Shown: piece after piece, positions 1 to 8,520 of the stretch
Position numbering within the stretch: position 1 is the stretch's first letter
Layout: every line of letters starts with the position of its first letter
From: Heminiphilus faecis
Lineage (GTDB): Bacteria; Bacteroidota; Bacteroidia; Bacteroidales; Muribaculaceae
Direction: 5' to 3'
DNA length: 64,000 bases
Assembly: GCF_008728965.1 (NCBI RefSeq)
Contig: NZ_VSMC01000006.1
Location: 1 to 64,000 of the forward strand
Notes under the pieces: model-generated
Told to the model about the DNA's origin: nothing
Databases searched by the model: none
Seen by the model: the letters and a program-made list of their open reading frames with translations, nothing else
Program-made: the position numbers and the translations under genes

Positions 1-47
1 ACAAAAAATCTCTAATAACTCTTGTGTTAAGCGGTTAATGTTATTTG

Positions 48-107
48 GGCCAAAAGGGTCAATCATATTATGGCCAAAGGGGTGAATTCTGTTTGGCCAA
101 AAGGGTC
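48..107 (+). repeat. Three iteron-like 13-bp direct repeats
   Basis: A 13-bp word, GGCCAAAAGGGTC, begins at 48 and 95. A near copy, GGCCAAAGGGGTG, begins at 72. The starts are 24 and 23 bp apart, roughly two helical turns, so the copies lie on the same DNA face. Such spacing fits a protein-binding array, for example integrase or excisionase arm sites or iterons. The link to the integrase at 507-1754 is inference from proximity only. Confidence 0.5.
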
Positions 108-459
108 AAAGTAGAGTGGCTTTTCCATATGGGGTTTACATACCCATGCAATATGTAAAATCGCCGTAACACGGCTAAATGTTCAAATTTTTCTCCGTTA
201 ATATTTAATCCGCGACCCGCGGAGGCTTTGCGGCAGTCGGATGTATAACAACATCTAAACGTCTTTTGATTTTCACAAATAACGGATTGTCAGTATATTG
301 TCATAACAATGTCACCAACGTGTCAGGGTCTTTCATGAAGTGCAAGAAATTACATTTATACCATAACGTATTGATGCCTGAAAAGCCAGTATCCGACACT
401 ATCCCAGGAAGCGTGTCATGCCATATACTATACTGATCCGAAACTTCGGTTTGGGTGCT

Positions 460-490
460 AAAAAAGCCGACACATTGCTGTGTCGGCTTT
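460..490 (-). terminator. Intrinsic terminator after the integrase
   Basis: A perfect 10-bp stem (AAGCCGACAC / GTGTCGGCTT) with a 6-nt loop lies just past the integrase stop. Read on the minus strand it is followed by a run of T (the A run at 460-465 on the plus strand). Confidence 0.8.
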
Positions 491-506
491 ACTGATTCGG
501 AATCAG

Positions 507-1754
507 TCACTGTGCTATATCAAGTTCCGGAAGGCTGTTAATGGCCTTGTGTTTCAGCTCGTCAACGACATGGAGGTATTTTTCCGTCATCTCGATGCTG
601 GCGTGTCCCATAAGTGCCTGGACCGTCTTTATATTGGCTCCGCCGTTAAGCACGTTCACAGCGAAACTGTGTCTTGCACAGTGCCATGTTATATGTTTGG
701 GGATGCCGGCCTTTGCGACCCATTTGCCGATATGATAGTTGCAGGACCACGAACTCGGAAGGGTGAATATCGTCTGTGACAGGGTTTCTCCGGTCGGGGG
801 TTGGCCGATGAGTTTCAGTATCATCGGACTCAGCGGGGTCACTACACCGCTGTTCTTGCTGCGTCCTGCAATCTTGCTCTGCTCAAATTTCAACACCCCT
901 GTGGCGAAATCCACATTGGAGTATTTCAGTTTACGCACATCGCACCAGCGTATGCCTGTATAAAGGCTGAACAGGAACGCCCGCCTTATGTCCGGCTCTC
1001 CACCCTCGTAAGGGGTTATGGCGAGAGTTTTCACCTCGTCAAGAGTAAGTATGGACTTCCTCAGCGCGAGGCGGTCCATGCGCATGACTATCCCCTTGGC
1101 AGGATTTTTCTTCATCAGACCTTCCTCCATGGCGCAGGCTATCACTTTTTTGAACAGTCCGAGGCAGTGCGACGCTCCATAACCGACCGACACTTTCTTC
1201 AGGTGGTCAGCATATCCCGACACCATTTCCGGGGTAAGGAGGTCCATCCTTAGAAACTCGGTGTAGCGTCGGTATTTCTGAATACCGGAAAGGAAGTCTA
1301 TGAAACGTCGGTAGGCTGTGCCGAGGCCGACCCTTGTCGGTGTGGCATAGATTTCGTCATCACGGTGTTTGCGGAAGTAGCGGAGGAAGTCCGTCTCCTT
1401 CTCTTTCTTCAGGCGATACCCTTCGCGGTCTTCGAGAAATTCCTGCTCACGCTCAAAACGTATCTTCTCAGCGAGGGCGAGAGTGTTCTTGTTCTGAGTC
1501 CGCTCTGCCTGTGTCCGAGGATGCAGAATGAGGTACAGGTTCAGGTTCTCCCGTTTGCGGTTATGCTTGATTTTGTATTTCGGCTTCCCCGCCATTGCCC
1601 CATCGGTATATATGACGTGGTTGCCCTCGTCATCGAGTACGGGGATCTCAGTGCGTCCGAGATAGTATTCCAGCGCGAGGCTGGCGCGTCCGTCTTTCAG
1701 GACCGTCTGGACGAGTTTCGGATTTTGTTTGTTCTTGTTTTCAACTTTTGCCAT
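507..1754 (-). CDS. Tyrosine recombinase / phage-type integrase
   Basis: A 415-residue site-specific tyrosine recombinase of the kind carried by Bacteroidetes integrative elements and phages. The N-terminal ~120 residues resemble an arm-binding domain. A SAM-like core-binding domain follows at about 125-220, and the catalytic domain spans about 230-400. Catalytic residues are visible: R269 (TGIRWCDV), a candidate K294, H358 and R361 (WHCARHSF), H384 (LMGH) and nucleophile Y393 (EKYLHVV). The catalytic set appears complete, so the enzyme is probably active. The start is an ATG, with a TATCTTTG -7 element about 24 bp upstream. No transposition or conjugation genes are visible in the window, so any element would extend left of position 1, or the gene may be a solitary remnant. 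Family is confident; element identity is unknown. Confidence 0.9.
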   Translation of the reverse strand: MAKVENKNKQNPKLVQTVLKDGRASLALEYYLGRTEIPVLDDEGNHVIYTDGAMAGKPKYKIKHNRKRENLNLYLILHPRTQAERTQNKNTLALAEKIRFEREQEFLEDREGYRLKKEKETDFLRYFRKHRDDEIYATPTRVGLGTAYRRFIDFLSGIQKYRRYTEFLRMDLLTPEMVSGYADHLKKVSVGYGASHCLGLFKKVIACAMEEGLMKKNPAKGIVMRMDRLALRKSILTLDEVKTLAITPYEGGEPDIRRAFLFSLYTGIRWCDVRKLKYSNVDFATGVLKFEQSKIAGRSKNSGVVTPLSPMILKLIGQPPTGETLSQTIFTLPSSWSCNYHIGKWVAKAGIPKHITWHCARHSFAVNVLNGGANIKTVQALMGHASIEMTEKYLHVVDELKHKAINSLPELDIAQ

Positions 1755-1777
1755 AGGCTGCTATTCTGAGTTTTGCG

Positions 1778-1785
1778 CAAAGATA
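1778..1785 (-). promoter_or_regulatory. -7 element of the integrase promoter
   Basis: CAAAGATA on the plus strand reads TATCTTTG on the minus strand, an exact match to the Bacteroidetes TAnnTTTG element. The -33 box is weak, with only a TTTTC-like sequence near 1806-1812. Confidence 0.5.
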
Positions 1786-2053
1786 GCGCGGTTTGGTCAT
1801 CGTTGAAAATCGCCCTCAACACATATTAACAACTTAACTGTACAAATTGTGTACTGATTGAGAAAAAAGAAGCAAATCTCGGAATGTCATCACAAATCCT
1901 AAAATCCTAATTCCCTTGAAATCAGACTATGAAAATTAGGTAGAAATTCCCAATTTTCTATCCCAAGTTTATGTCACTTTGCAAGCAAAACGCCATTTCA
2001 AAGGCGCATAGGTTTAATAATTGTTAAACTGACACTAATTTTTCTCGAAATAT
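1786..2053. other. A+T-rich non-coding stretch
   Basis: No gene or strong hairpin is visible between the integrase promoter and the small RNA promoter. If an integrated element ends here, an attachment site could lie in this stretch, but I see no duplicated core sequence to place it. Confidence 0.4.
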
Positions 2054-2084
2054 TTTGCAGATATCCCATAAAGCCTTACATTTG
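2054..2084 (+). promoter_or_regulatory. Consensus promoter of short RNA copy A
   Basis: TTTG at 2054-2057, a 19-bp gap, then TACATTTG at 2077-2084. This is a full match to the Bacteroidetes -33/-7 pattern. The predicted transcript starts near 2090. Confidence 0.8.
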
Positions 2085-2089
2085 CAATG

Positions 2090-2155
2090 TGTTTTTCATG
2101 GTATTAGATTTAAGGTTAACTAAGATTGGTTGTCGGGATGACAATCAATTTTTTT
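2090..2155 (+). ncRNA. Short two-element transcript, copy A
   Basis: Predicted RNA of about 65 nt. The consensus promoter is followed by the leader TGTGTTTTTCATGGTATTAG, then by a terminator hairpin at 2125-2149 (10-bp stem ATTGGTTGTC / GACAATCAAT with one G-U pair, loop GGGAT) and a T run at 2149-2155. The same leader occurs at 27052-27080 ahead of a different hairpin, also behind a TACATTTG element, so this is a dispersed family rather than chance. The downstream gene is on the opposite strand and ends at 2269, so this is not a leader of a plus-strand gene. Similar multicopy short RNAs are known in Bacteroidales; exact Rfam membership (for example Bacteroidales-1) is untested. A 42-codon frame from the ATG in the leader runs through the terminator and is probably not real. 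Confidence 0.65.
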
Positions 2156-2268
2156 ATGTCCCTGCCACAACCTATGATAAACAGAAAAAGCCATACTTTG
2201 TCGAGCCGGCTAATGTTGGTAATTGAAAGCAGTCAATAATTCATAGCATTCTGCGTTATCCGCATTTT

Positions 2269-2952
2269 TCAGTTTTTTATCGTTAACATATAGCCGAAAC
2301 CACGCTGATTGATGATCGATATGGCGGAGTCGTGGCGGAGTAAACGGCGCAATTTGTGGATGTAGCCGTGTAGAGAATTGCGGTTGCTTAGTTCATCGTG
2401 CTGCCACACGGCAATCATCAATTCAGACGCGTCAACCGTTTTGCCAATATTTGCAGCAAGCCGTTCAAGTATCTTGGCCTCGAAGTGTGACAGCTCGGCC
2501 GATTTGTCGCCAATCGAAAGTGTCTGAGTCGTAACGTTGAACATATAGGCTCCGATCGCATACCTTATGTCCTCGTTCAGGTTCACTCCGTATCTGCGTA
2601 GAAGTGATTTTATTCTCACTGTCAACTCTCGTAGTTCAAAAGGCTTTTTGAGATAATCGTTGGCACCGATTTCAAATCCCTCCTCGACATCTTCAACCGC
2701 GCTTTTCGCTGTAAGGAAAAGCAGAGGTACTGACGGCGATAATTTTCTAATCTCCTTAGCCATTGTAAAACCGTCCATCCGAGGCATCATTACATCGGCA
2801 ACTATAATATCGGCGCCATCAGACTTGAACTTTTCCAGTCCTTCCACACCGTCAGCCGCAGTAAATACATAGTAGCCGAGGCCACACAGCGTATCGGCTA
2901 CAATCAGCGTGAGATCGGTCTCGTCTTCTACAACCAGTACTTTATTTTTCAT
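2269..2952 (-). CDS. rprY: OmpR-family response regulator, RprY-like
   Basis: DNA-binding response regulator of about 227 residues. The receiver domain has acidic VEDETD near the N-terminus, a phospho-acceptor Asp in IVADVMMPRMDGF (about residue 53 from this start) and the conserved Lys in LKKPFELREL. A winged-helix OmpR/PhoB domain occupies the last ~95 residues (SNRNSLHGYIHKLRRLL). I chose the ATG at 2952 because the upstream in-frame codon at 2961 is TTG. The gene overlaps the end of the kinase gene by 11 bp, so translation is probably coupled. The pair resembles RprX/RprY of Bacteroides; the symbol is assigned by architecture and pairing. A direct-repeat array in front of the divergent receptor gene is a plausible target. 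Confidence 0.85.
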   Translation of the reverse strand: MKNKVLVVEDETDLTLIVADTLCGLGYYVFTAADGVEGLEKFKSDGADIIVADVMMPRMDGFTMAKEIRKLSPSVPLLFLTAKSAVEDVEEGFEIGANDYLKKPFELRELTVRIKSLLRRYGVNLNEDIRYAIGAYMFNVTTQTLSIGDKSAELSHFEAKILERLAANIGKTVDASELMIAVWQHDELSNRNSLHGYIHKLRRLLRHDSAISIINQRGFGYMLTIKN

Positions 2953-4366
2953 GTTTGCCAATTTTTATTGTGAACACAGAGCCTTCACCCTCATGGCTCT
3001 TGACCTCAATATCCCATCCCATTTTATCAAGAATACTCTTGACATAATAGAGTCCTATTCCGTAACCGCGCACATCCTGACGATTGCCATGAGGCACACG
3101 GTAAAACTTATTGAAAAGATAAGGTATTGCTTTTGCCGGAATACCGATACCGTTATCAATGACTGAAATACCATTGCTATCGCCCGCAATTGTTATTACT
3201 ACGCTTTCAGCAGAATACTTGACAGCATTATCAATCAGATTATTAAGCACATTGGCAAGATGCGTTTTGTCTGATTCGACAACCACATCTTCATCCACAT
3301 TGACACTGATGGTTATGTCTTTGTCTCCTCTCATACGCTGAGCCGATGCAATTTCCTCAACAAACGGCCGCAATAATATTGTCTCCGGTTTAAGTTTAAT
3401 AGTTTTTCGTCGTTCCATGCTCATGGCAAGAATATTCTCGACTAGTTCCCCGAGGCGTTTAAGCTGTTTGTTAGCGATATTAAGGTATGTCACTTTTTTC
3501 TTCTGGTCATTGGCTGTGTCATAATTGAGCAAGGCATCGTTGGCGGAATAAGCGATTGCAATCGGGGTTTTCAGTTCATGAGTCATATTGCTGACAAAAT
3601 CGTCCTTCATCTCCTCAATAGTCCGTAAGTGTGACACCGTGTGGAACAGATACCCGAACGCCAAAGAAAATGAAACCATAAGCAGAAGAATTGTCACTAT
3701 CACTCCCGACATCTCCGATACAATGTGGTGGGTTAAAGGTGTCATATATGCACGGTAATACATATCCGACTCCGGATTAATACATAACGAAAACACATCA
3801 TAGTCGGAACGCTTCAGGGGAATACGGCTATTACCCCTCAAAATGTCTTCCTTTGAATTTACGACCTCAACAGCGACAAAATCCGGATATATGTGACGGT
3901 CCGCAAGACGTTTAATTACAATACTGTCCATGATAGTCAGATTAAAATCTACATACGGGTCCATCGTTTCATGCATCTGCCGACTAATATCATTTACCAT
4001 CTGGTTGGTATACGACCTATCGCGATTCAGCGATGTCCTGTTTTCCTGTGTTTTGCCATCTTGGTTTGTCGTCGTTGTGATTAAATTTCCATCTCCATCT
4101 ATTACCCCTGATATCGAACGCGGTCCTTCTATTACCGAATCTCCGTTTTCAGTATATGTCTGACACGCGGCTTTTGCTGCGCGGTTGACTCTGGCGGCGC
4201 GCTCCCACATATCATCAATATCTGCATCAGCTATTGCGGTCATCACATCACGTTCCACATTGTTTCTTATCGAATTATAAAGTGATATGAGATAATAGAC
4301 ATTACAACCGAAAATAATTGCAATGACAAAGATGAATGCAGTTGATATGGTCTTAAAGCGTTTCAT
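2942..4366 (-). CDS. rprX: Sensor histidine kinase, RprX-like
   Basis: Membrane sensor kinase of 474 residues. A transmembrane helix at about 8-30 and another at about 218-240 flank a ~185-residue periplasmic sensor region. The HisKA domain carries the phospho-acceptor H263 in SNMTHELKTP. The ATPase domain has an N-box near N380 (LNNLIDNAVKYS), the G1 box DNGIGIP at 404-410 and GYGIGL at 434-439. All catalytic motifs look intact. It phosphorylates the regulator encoded immediately downstream and overlapping its stop. The -7 element TAAATTTG (plus-strand 4371-4378) sits only 4 bp before the ATG, so the message may be leaderless or nearly so. Confidence 0.88.
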   Translation of the reverse strand: MKRFKTISTAFIFVIAIIFGCNVYYLISLYNSIRNNVERDVMTAIADADIDDMWERAARVNRAAKAACQTYTENGDSVIEGPRSISGVIDGDGNLITTTTNQDGKTQENRTSLNRDRSYTNQMVNDISRQMHETMDPYVDFNLTIMDSIVIKRLADRHIYPDFVAVEVVNSKEDILRGNSRIPLKRSDYDVFSLCINPESDMYYRAYMTPLTHHIVSEMSGVIVTILLLMVSFSLAFGYLFHTVSHLRTIEEMKDDFVSNMTHELKTPIAIAYSANDALLNYDTANDQKKKVTYLNIANKQLKRLGELVENILAMSMERRKTIKLKPETILLRPFVEEIASAQRMRGDKDITISVNVDEDVVVESDKTHLANVLNNLIDNAVKYSAESVVITIAGDSNGISVIDNGIGIPAKAIPYLFNKFYRVPHGNRQDVRGYGIGLYYVKSILDKMGWDIEVKSHEGEGSVFTIKIGKHEK

Positions 4367-4370
4367 ATCG

Positions 4371-4378
4371 CAAATTTA
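4371..4378 (-). promoter_or_regulatory. -7 element directly before rprX
   Basis: CAAATTTA on the plus strand is TAAATTTG on the minus strand, an exact TAnnTTTG match. The G lies 5 bp from the start codon at 4366, so transcription would begin at about the start codon. No good -33 TTTG is seen at the expected distance. Confidence 0.4.
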
Positions 4379-4416
4379 CTAACAATCCGTCATACAACCG
4401 TTTAGGCTTACTTCGA

Positions 4417-4455
4417 TTTAAGACTAAATAAGGGTGCTTTTAAGACTAAATAAGG
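4417..4455 (+). promoter_or_regulatory. Two 17-bp direct repeats, putative activator site
   Basis: The word TTTAAGACTAAATAAGG occurs at 4417-4433 and identically at 4439-4455, a 22-bp period (two helical turns). It lies immediately upstream of the -33 region of the receptor promoter and between the kinase and receptor genes. Tandem direct repeats in phase with the helix are typical of OmpR-family regulator sites. Assignment to the adjacent RprY-like regulator is inference. Confidence 0.6.
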
Positions 4456-4461
4456 TCGGTG

Positions 4462-4495
4462 GTTGCCGATATCAGATCATGCGCTTGTAATTTTG
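4462..4495 (+). promoter_or_regulatory. Promoter of the outer-membrane receptor gene
   Basis: TAATTTTG at 4488-4495 matches the -7 consensus, and GTTG at 4462-4465 is a weak -33 with a 22-bp gap. A weak -33 preceded by in-phase direct repeats fits an activator-dependent promoter. This placement excludes the upstream in-frame ATG at 4459 as the start. Confidence 0.6.
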
Positions 4496-4518
4496 CATCA
4501 AAATCCAACAAAACGTCA

Positions 4519-6555
4519 ATGAGAAAACTTATAATTATCGCTGCATTAATTACATCAATATCGGCAGTCGCCCAAAAGGAAGCCTCCGATACTATCACTA
4601 CGCGGCAACTCAATGAAGTTGTTGTCAGGGGCGAAAAGCCTCAGGTCAGAGGTGAGGATGGTATGATGGTCGTTGACCTACCCGGAATTGTCAAGGATAA
4701 ACCGGTAAATAACATTCTTGAAGCTCTCGGCTATCTGCCCGGAGTAACTAACAATAACGGCATGATAGGTCTGACAGGGTCATCCAATGTCACCATTATT
4801 CTGAATGGAGAGTTGACAGACATGCCGCTCCAGAATCTTTATCAGTTGCTTTACACCACTCCGGTTGACAGGCTGAAAAAGGTTGAGATAATGTATTCCG
4901 CTCCGGCAAAATATCATGCTGACGGAGCTGTCATCAATGTGGTGTTGAAAACACCCACACCTCTGGACGGTCTGCAGGGACAGGTGAGAGCCGGATACAA
5001 TCAGGCTCATTATGCCTCATACGGTAAAGGACTTGCCGCCACATACGCATTAAAAGACTGGACTTTTGATTTGAACTATGGACTTTCACGTACAAAATCA
5101 TGGAATCAGGAAGAATCGTTTTCAAATCATCCTTTCAATGGCAAACACACCATGATTGAAGACAACAGGCGCCGCATGGTTCAGAATTGGAGCAATACTA
5201 TTTTTGCATCAGCCTCATGGAAGACTTTGAAACTCATATATAACGGACAGATAATTTCTGACTCTAAACAGTGGAGCTTTTCATCGGGCACACTTGGCGA
5301 CTTCACAAATACCTACAACATGCTGTCGCCAATCGGCTACCATAACATTGCCGTGCGCTATATCACACCGTTCGGCATGACAGCAGGAGGCGATTATACC
5401 CTGTATTCCGAAAATCGCTCTCAGTCATTGTTTAAGGATGCCGATTATATACTTGGCTCTGAAAGCCGTCAGGATATAAACCGCTGGCATGTATATATAG
5501 ACCAACAGCATCAGCTTGGCAAATGGCAGCTGAACTATGGCGCAGAGTATCAGTACTCGGAAGACCACAGTTCTCAACACTACGACATATCCGGCAACTC
5601 TGATTTTGACGATATTCTCCGTGAGGATGTGGCCAGTTTTTACGCAGGCACCCAACAGTCCTTCAACCGGGGAGTGTCGCTAAACGCTTCGGCAAAAGTC
5701 GAATATTATCATAATCAATATCAGCACGACTGGAATTTCATACCCCAGATCGGCGCCACGCTACAACACCCTCAAAGCATATTTCAGCTCAATCTAAGCA
5801 CCCGACGCATCTATCCTTCATATTGGGAACTGCACGGAGGGACAAGTCATATCAATGATTACTCCACAGTTATCGGCAACCCTAAGCTACAGTCTTACAT
5901 TCAGTACGACGCACAGTTCAACTACATTTTAAGGCAAAAATATGTCGCAACGCTTTATTTCCAGTATGGTGACAAAGCTACTGCACAGTTGCCGTACCAG
6001 TCTCCTGACGCGCTCAATCTCATCTATCAGACAATCAATATGAACTACAAGCGCGTTGTCGGATTAAATCTATATGCGCCTTTCGGTACAGGTTATATCT
6101 GGAACGCTACGGCCACAGCCAATGTGTTCAATCAGCGAGAGAAGGCTGACAACTTCCATGACATCAACTTTGACAACAGAAAATGGATATTTTATGGTTC
6201 ACTCACCAATTCCTTCAAGTTCAGCAGGAACAACCCTGTGTCATTGTCTGTCGATGTCAGCTACATATCGCCATCATTACAAGGGATAGCAGACTTATCA
6301 GCTATATGGAAAATTGATGCCGGAGTCAAATGGCTGTTTGGGAAGAAGCATTGCTTCGAACTTGATTTGAAAGCCGATGATATATTCAACAGATGGTCGC
6401 CCACCATGACCATCAGCCATGCCGGTCAGGATTATCGCATGAAAGTGCGCGACATGACCAGCAATCTCAAACTCACATTCATATGGCGATTCAACGGCTT
6501 CAAACCAAAAGACAACAACAGTATGGACACCTCTCGCTTCGGCACAGGCAGATAA
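4519..6555 (+). CDS. Outer-membrane beta-barrel receptor, TonB-dependent receptor type
   Basis: Outer-membrane protein of 678 residues. A signal peptide (MRKLIIIAALITSISAVAQ) is followed by a TonB-box-like segment (QLNEVVVRGE), a short plug region (to about residue 130) and a long aromatic-rich barrel with many alternating strands, ending near LKLTFIWRFN. It lacks the N-terminal carboxypeptidase-like domain of SusC proteins. It resembles the Bacteroidetes outer-membrane beta-barrel family often placed under two-component or anti-sigma control. The ATG at 4519 is chosen over 4459 because the promoter -7 element lies between them and the signal peptide starts at 4519. The gene is divergent from rprXY. 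The substrate is unknown. Confidence 0.8.
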   Translation: MRKLIIIAALITSISAVAQKEASDTITTRQLNEVVVRGEKPQVRGEDGMMVVDLPGIVKDKPVNNILEALGYLPGVTNNNGMIGLTGSSNVTIILNGELTDMPLQNLYQLLYTTPVDRLKKVEIMYSAPAKYHADGAVINVVLKTPTPLDGLQGQVRAGYNQAHYASYGKGLAATYALKDWTFDLNYGLSRTKSWNQEESFSNHPFNGKHTMIEDNRRRMVQNWSNTIFASASWKTLKLIYNGQIISDSKQWSFSSGTLGDFTNTYNMLSPIGYHNIAVRYITPFGMTAGGDYTLYSENRSQSLFKDADYILGSESRQDINRWHVYIDQQHQLGKWQLNYGAEYQYSEDHSSQHYDISGNSDFDDILREDVASFYAGTQQSFNRGVSLNASAKVEYYHNQYQHDWNFIPQIGATLQHPQSIFQLNLSTRRIYPSYWELHGGTSHINDYSTVIGNPKLQSYIQYDAQFNYILRQKYVATLYFQYGDKATAQLPYQSPDALNLIYQTINMNYKRVVGLNLYAPFGTGYIWNATATANVFNQREKADNFHDINFDNRKWIFYGSLTNSFKFSRNNPVSLSVDVSYISPSLQGIADLSAIWKIDAGVKWLFGKKHCFELDLKADDIFNRWSPTMTISHAGQDYRMKVRDMTSNLKLTFIWRFNGFKPKDNNSMDTSRFGTGR

Positions 6556-6630
6556 TTTTTAATGACTGACATAATACGAGATTACTGCTATGAAGAAACT
6601 CGGACGCATCTACATACTTCGGAAAAACGA

Positions 6631-6683
6631 TAAAAAATAAAGAGACCGCCTGAGAGCGACATTGCTCCCCCGAGGCGGTCTCT
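6631..6683 (-). terminator. Terminator of pfp, possibly bidirectional
   Basis: An 11-bp stem (AGAGACCGCCT at 6641-6651 with AGGCGGTCTCT at 6673-6683) lies past the pfp stop. On the minus strand it is followed by a T-rich tract (6631-6640). It also separates the convergent receptor gene. Confidence 0.75.
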
Positions 6684-6710
6684 GCAAGCTGATGATTCGG
6701 GTCTATATCT

Positions 6711-8360
6711 TTAGCGCTTCTCGTGCTCGTATTTCAGAGTGAGTGAAGGCTGGTCGCATACCGAAGCCGGGCCGAAGTACTGGATAGGACCGGGATAAAC
6801 GAAGTCGGTATTAACAGCCCAAGCGTCGCGACAAGCGGCAAACTTCTTGAACGGAGCTCCGTCAAGGCTTACAAGAGCTTTTTGTATTACAGGCTTCATG
6901 GCTCCGTGACGGCGTTCCATATTCATCATCATAGTGATGGGTATACCGCCGGTGGTCCACTGTACCGAAGGATTGGTAAGTCCGCGCACACTCGACATAT
7001 AGCCGGTGACACCTGCATTGATGAGGCATGCGGCGTTGAAGCCGAGTGCGTAGCAGTAGTCTGCGTCGAAGTTGGAGGGATCGGCGCAACGGCCTTCATA
7101 ACCGAAGAAATGGTAAAGCGAAGCAAATTTGCCTACATAGCGGCCTTCGGCCTTCATATCGTTAAGACGGCGTGCCACCATCTCGCCGAGCAGCTTCTCG
7201 GTCTCGATGAGCGATACCTGAACGTTGCCGTGGGGGTCGCGGTCAAGGCAGAGCTGACGTGCAACACCTTCGGGAAGGCTGTTGAATATAGCGGCATTCT
7301 CGGCACTTAGACGGTCAACAATCCAACTCAGCTGGTTGGCACGGTCGATTGAAGCGAATTCCTCGGCGTTAACAGCAAGCAGTTCATTAAGCTCGGCGAT
7401 AAGGACCTTCATGGCGGGGATAAACTCGATAAGGCCTTCGGGTATGAGGACAGTACCGAAGTTATTGCCGTTAGCGGCACGGGCTGCCACAGTGTCGGCT
7501 ATAGAATTGACGATGTCGTTGAGGGTCTGTTTCTTTGCCTCTACTTCCTCGGAGATGATGCAGACATTGGGCTGGCACTGGAGAGCGCACTCAAGAGCGA
7601 TGTGGCTTGCCGAGCGTCCCATAAGCTTGATAAAGTGCCAGTACTTCTTGGATGAATTGCAGTCGCGCTGTATGTTGCCGATAACCTCGCTGTAAACCTT
7701 GGTGGCGGTGTCAAAACCGAAAGAGGTTTCGATAACTTCATTCTTGAGGTCGCCGTCTATGGTTTTGGGGCATCCGATAACCTGAACTCCCGCATTGATT
7801 GACTTGTAGTACTCGGCAAGGATGGCTGCGTTAGTATTGGAGTCATCGCCACCGATGATGACGAGCGCCTTTATGTCGAGTTGCTTCAGAATCTCAAGAC
7901 CTTTGTCAAACTGAGCCTTGGTCTCAAGTTTGGTACGGCCCGAGCCTATTATGTCAAAACCGCCGGTATTACGGAACTCGTCGATAATGTCGGCTGTAAG
8001 CTCCATGTACTGATGATCAACAAAACCGCCGGGGCCCATAAGGAAACCGTACAGACGGCTGTCGCGATGTACTTTCTTTATACCGTCGAAAAGTCCGCTT
8101 ATGACATTATGTCCACCGGGAGCCTGACCTCCGGAAAGTATCACACCGACATTAACGGGTGTGCCTTTAGCGGGATTTGCCTCCTTTTCAAAGTGTATTT
8201 CGGGAAGGCCGTAGGTGTTGGGAAACAGGTTCTTGATATCATCCTGATCGGCCACTGACTGAGTGGCGTGACCCTCAACCGCCTTTACCGCACCGGTAAG
8301 TACGATGGGCAATTTGGGCTGATAAGCGGCACGCGCTTGCTGAAGAGCACTCTTTTTCAT
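6711..8360 (-). CDS. pfp: Diphosphate--fructose-6-phosphate 1-phosphotransferase
   Basis: Pyrophosphate-dependent phosphofructokinase, 549 residues, the usual length of the long Bacteroidetes/plant-beta type. It interconverts fructose 6-phosphate and fructose 1,6-bisphosphate in the cytosol using PPi. Visible motifs: the N-terminal [15 protein letters not shown] loop, GGDDSNTNA (an Asp in place of the Gly found in ATP-dependent enzymes is the PPi-specificity signature), the catalytic [10 protein letters not shown] and a C-terminal substrate region ([13 protein letters not shown]). It starts at an ATG and stands alone between a terminator and a hairpin-rich intergenic region. PPi-dependent glycolysis is common in anaerobic Bacteroidales. 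Confidence 0.95.
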   Translation of the reverse strand: MKKSALQQARAAYQPKLPIVLTGAVKAVEGHATQSVADQDDIKNLFPNTYGLPEIHFEKEANPAKGTPVNVGVILSGGQAPGGHNVISGLFDGIKKVHRDSRLYGFLMGPGGFVDHQYMELTADIIDEFRNTGGFDIIGSGRTKLETKAQFDKGLEILKQLDIKALVIIGGDDSNTNAAILAEYYKSINAGVQVIGCPKTIDGDLKNEVIETSFGFDTATKVYSEVIGNIQRDCNSSKKYWHFIKLMGRSASHIALECALQCQPNVCIISEEVEAKKQTLNDIVNSIADTVAARAANGNNFGTVLIPEGLIEFIPAMKVLIAELNELLAVNAEEFASIDRANQLSWIVDRLSAENAAIFNSLPEGVARQLCLDRDPHGNVQVSLIETEKLLGEMVARRLNDMKAEGRYVGKFASLYHFFGYEGRCADPSNFDADYCYALGFNAACLINAGVTGYMSSVRGLTNPSVQWTTGGIPITMMMNMERRHGAMKPVIQKALVSLDGAPFKKFAACRDAWAVNTDFVYPGPIQYFGPASVCDQPSLTLKYEHEKR

Positions 8361-8520
8361 GAGTTAAATTATTACAGATTAGTACAATATATTCTTATAC
8401 AAATTGGCTGCAAATTTCGTAAAAATTTATCAAAAAATCAACATATTATCATCAAAAATGCTTAACGAAGCACATATTGACAATTTAATCGCACCATAGT
8501 ACCAAATGGCTGCCAAAAGC
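8361..8520. other. A+T-rich upstream region of pfp
   Basis: Non-coding. It must contain the pfp promoter on the minus strand, but I find no exact TAnnTTTG element at a sensible distance, only AATTTG-like sequences near 8400-8420. Confidence 0.35.

Larger units (their letters stand above)
1..506. other. Non-coding left edge beside the integrase
   Basis: No convincing gene was found in this stretch. It holds the three short direct repeats at 48-107 and the integrase terminator at 460-490. The short open frames on both strands lack start signals or family resemblance. The remainder, about 110-455, shows nothing I can name. If the integrase belongs to a mobile element, this side may be element DNA or an end region. 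Confidence 0.5.

Noticed and set aside
2099-2227. 42-codon frame starting in the copy A RNA leader
   Set aside because: It passes through the terminator hairpin and T run, and copy B does not preserve the frame.
4459-4518. Upstream in-frame ATG for the outer-membrane receptor
   Set aside because: The -7 element at 4488-4495 lies inside this extension and the signal peptide begins at 4519.
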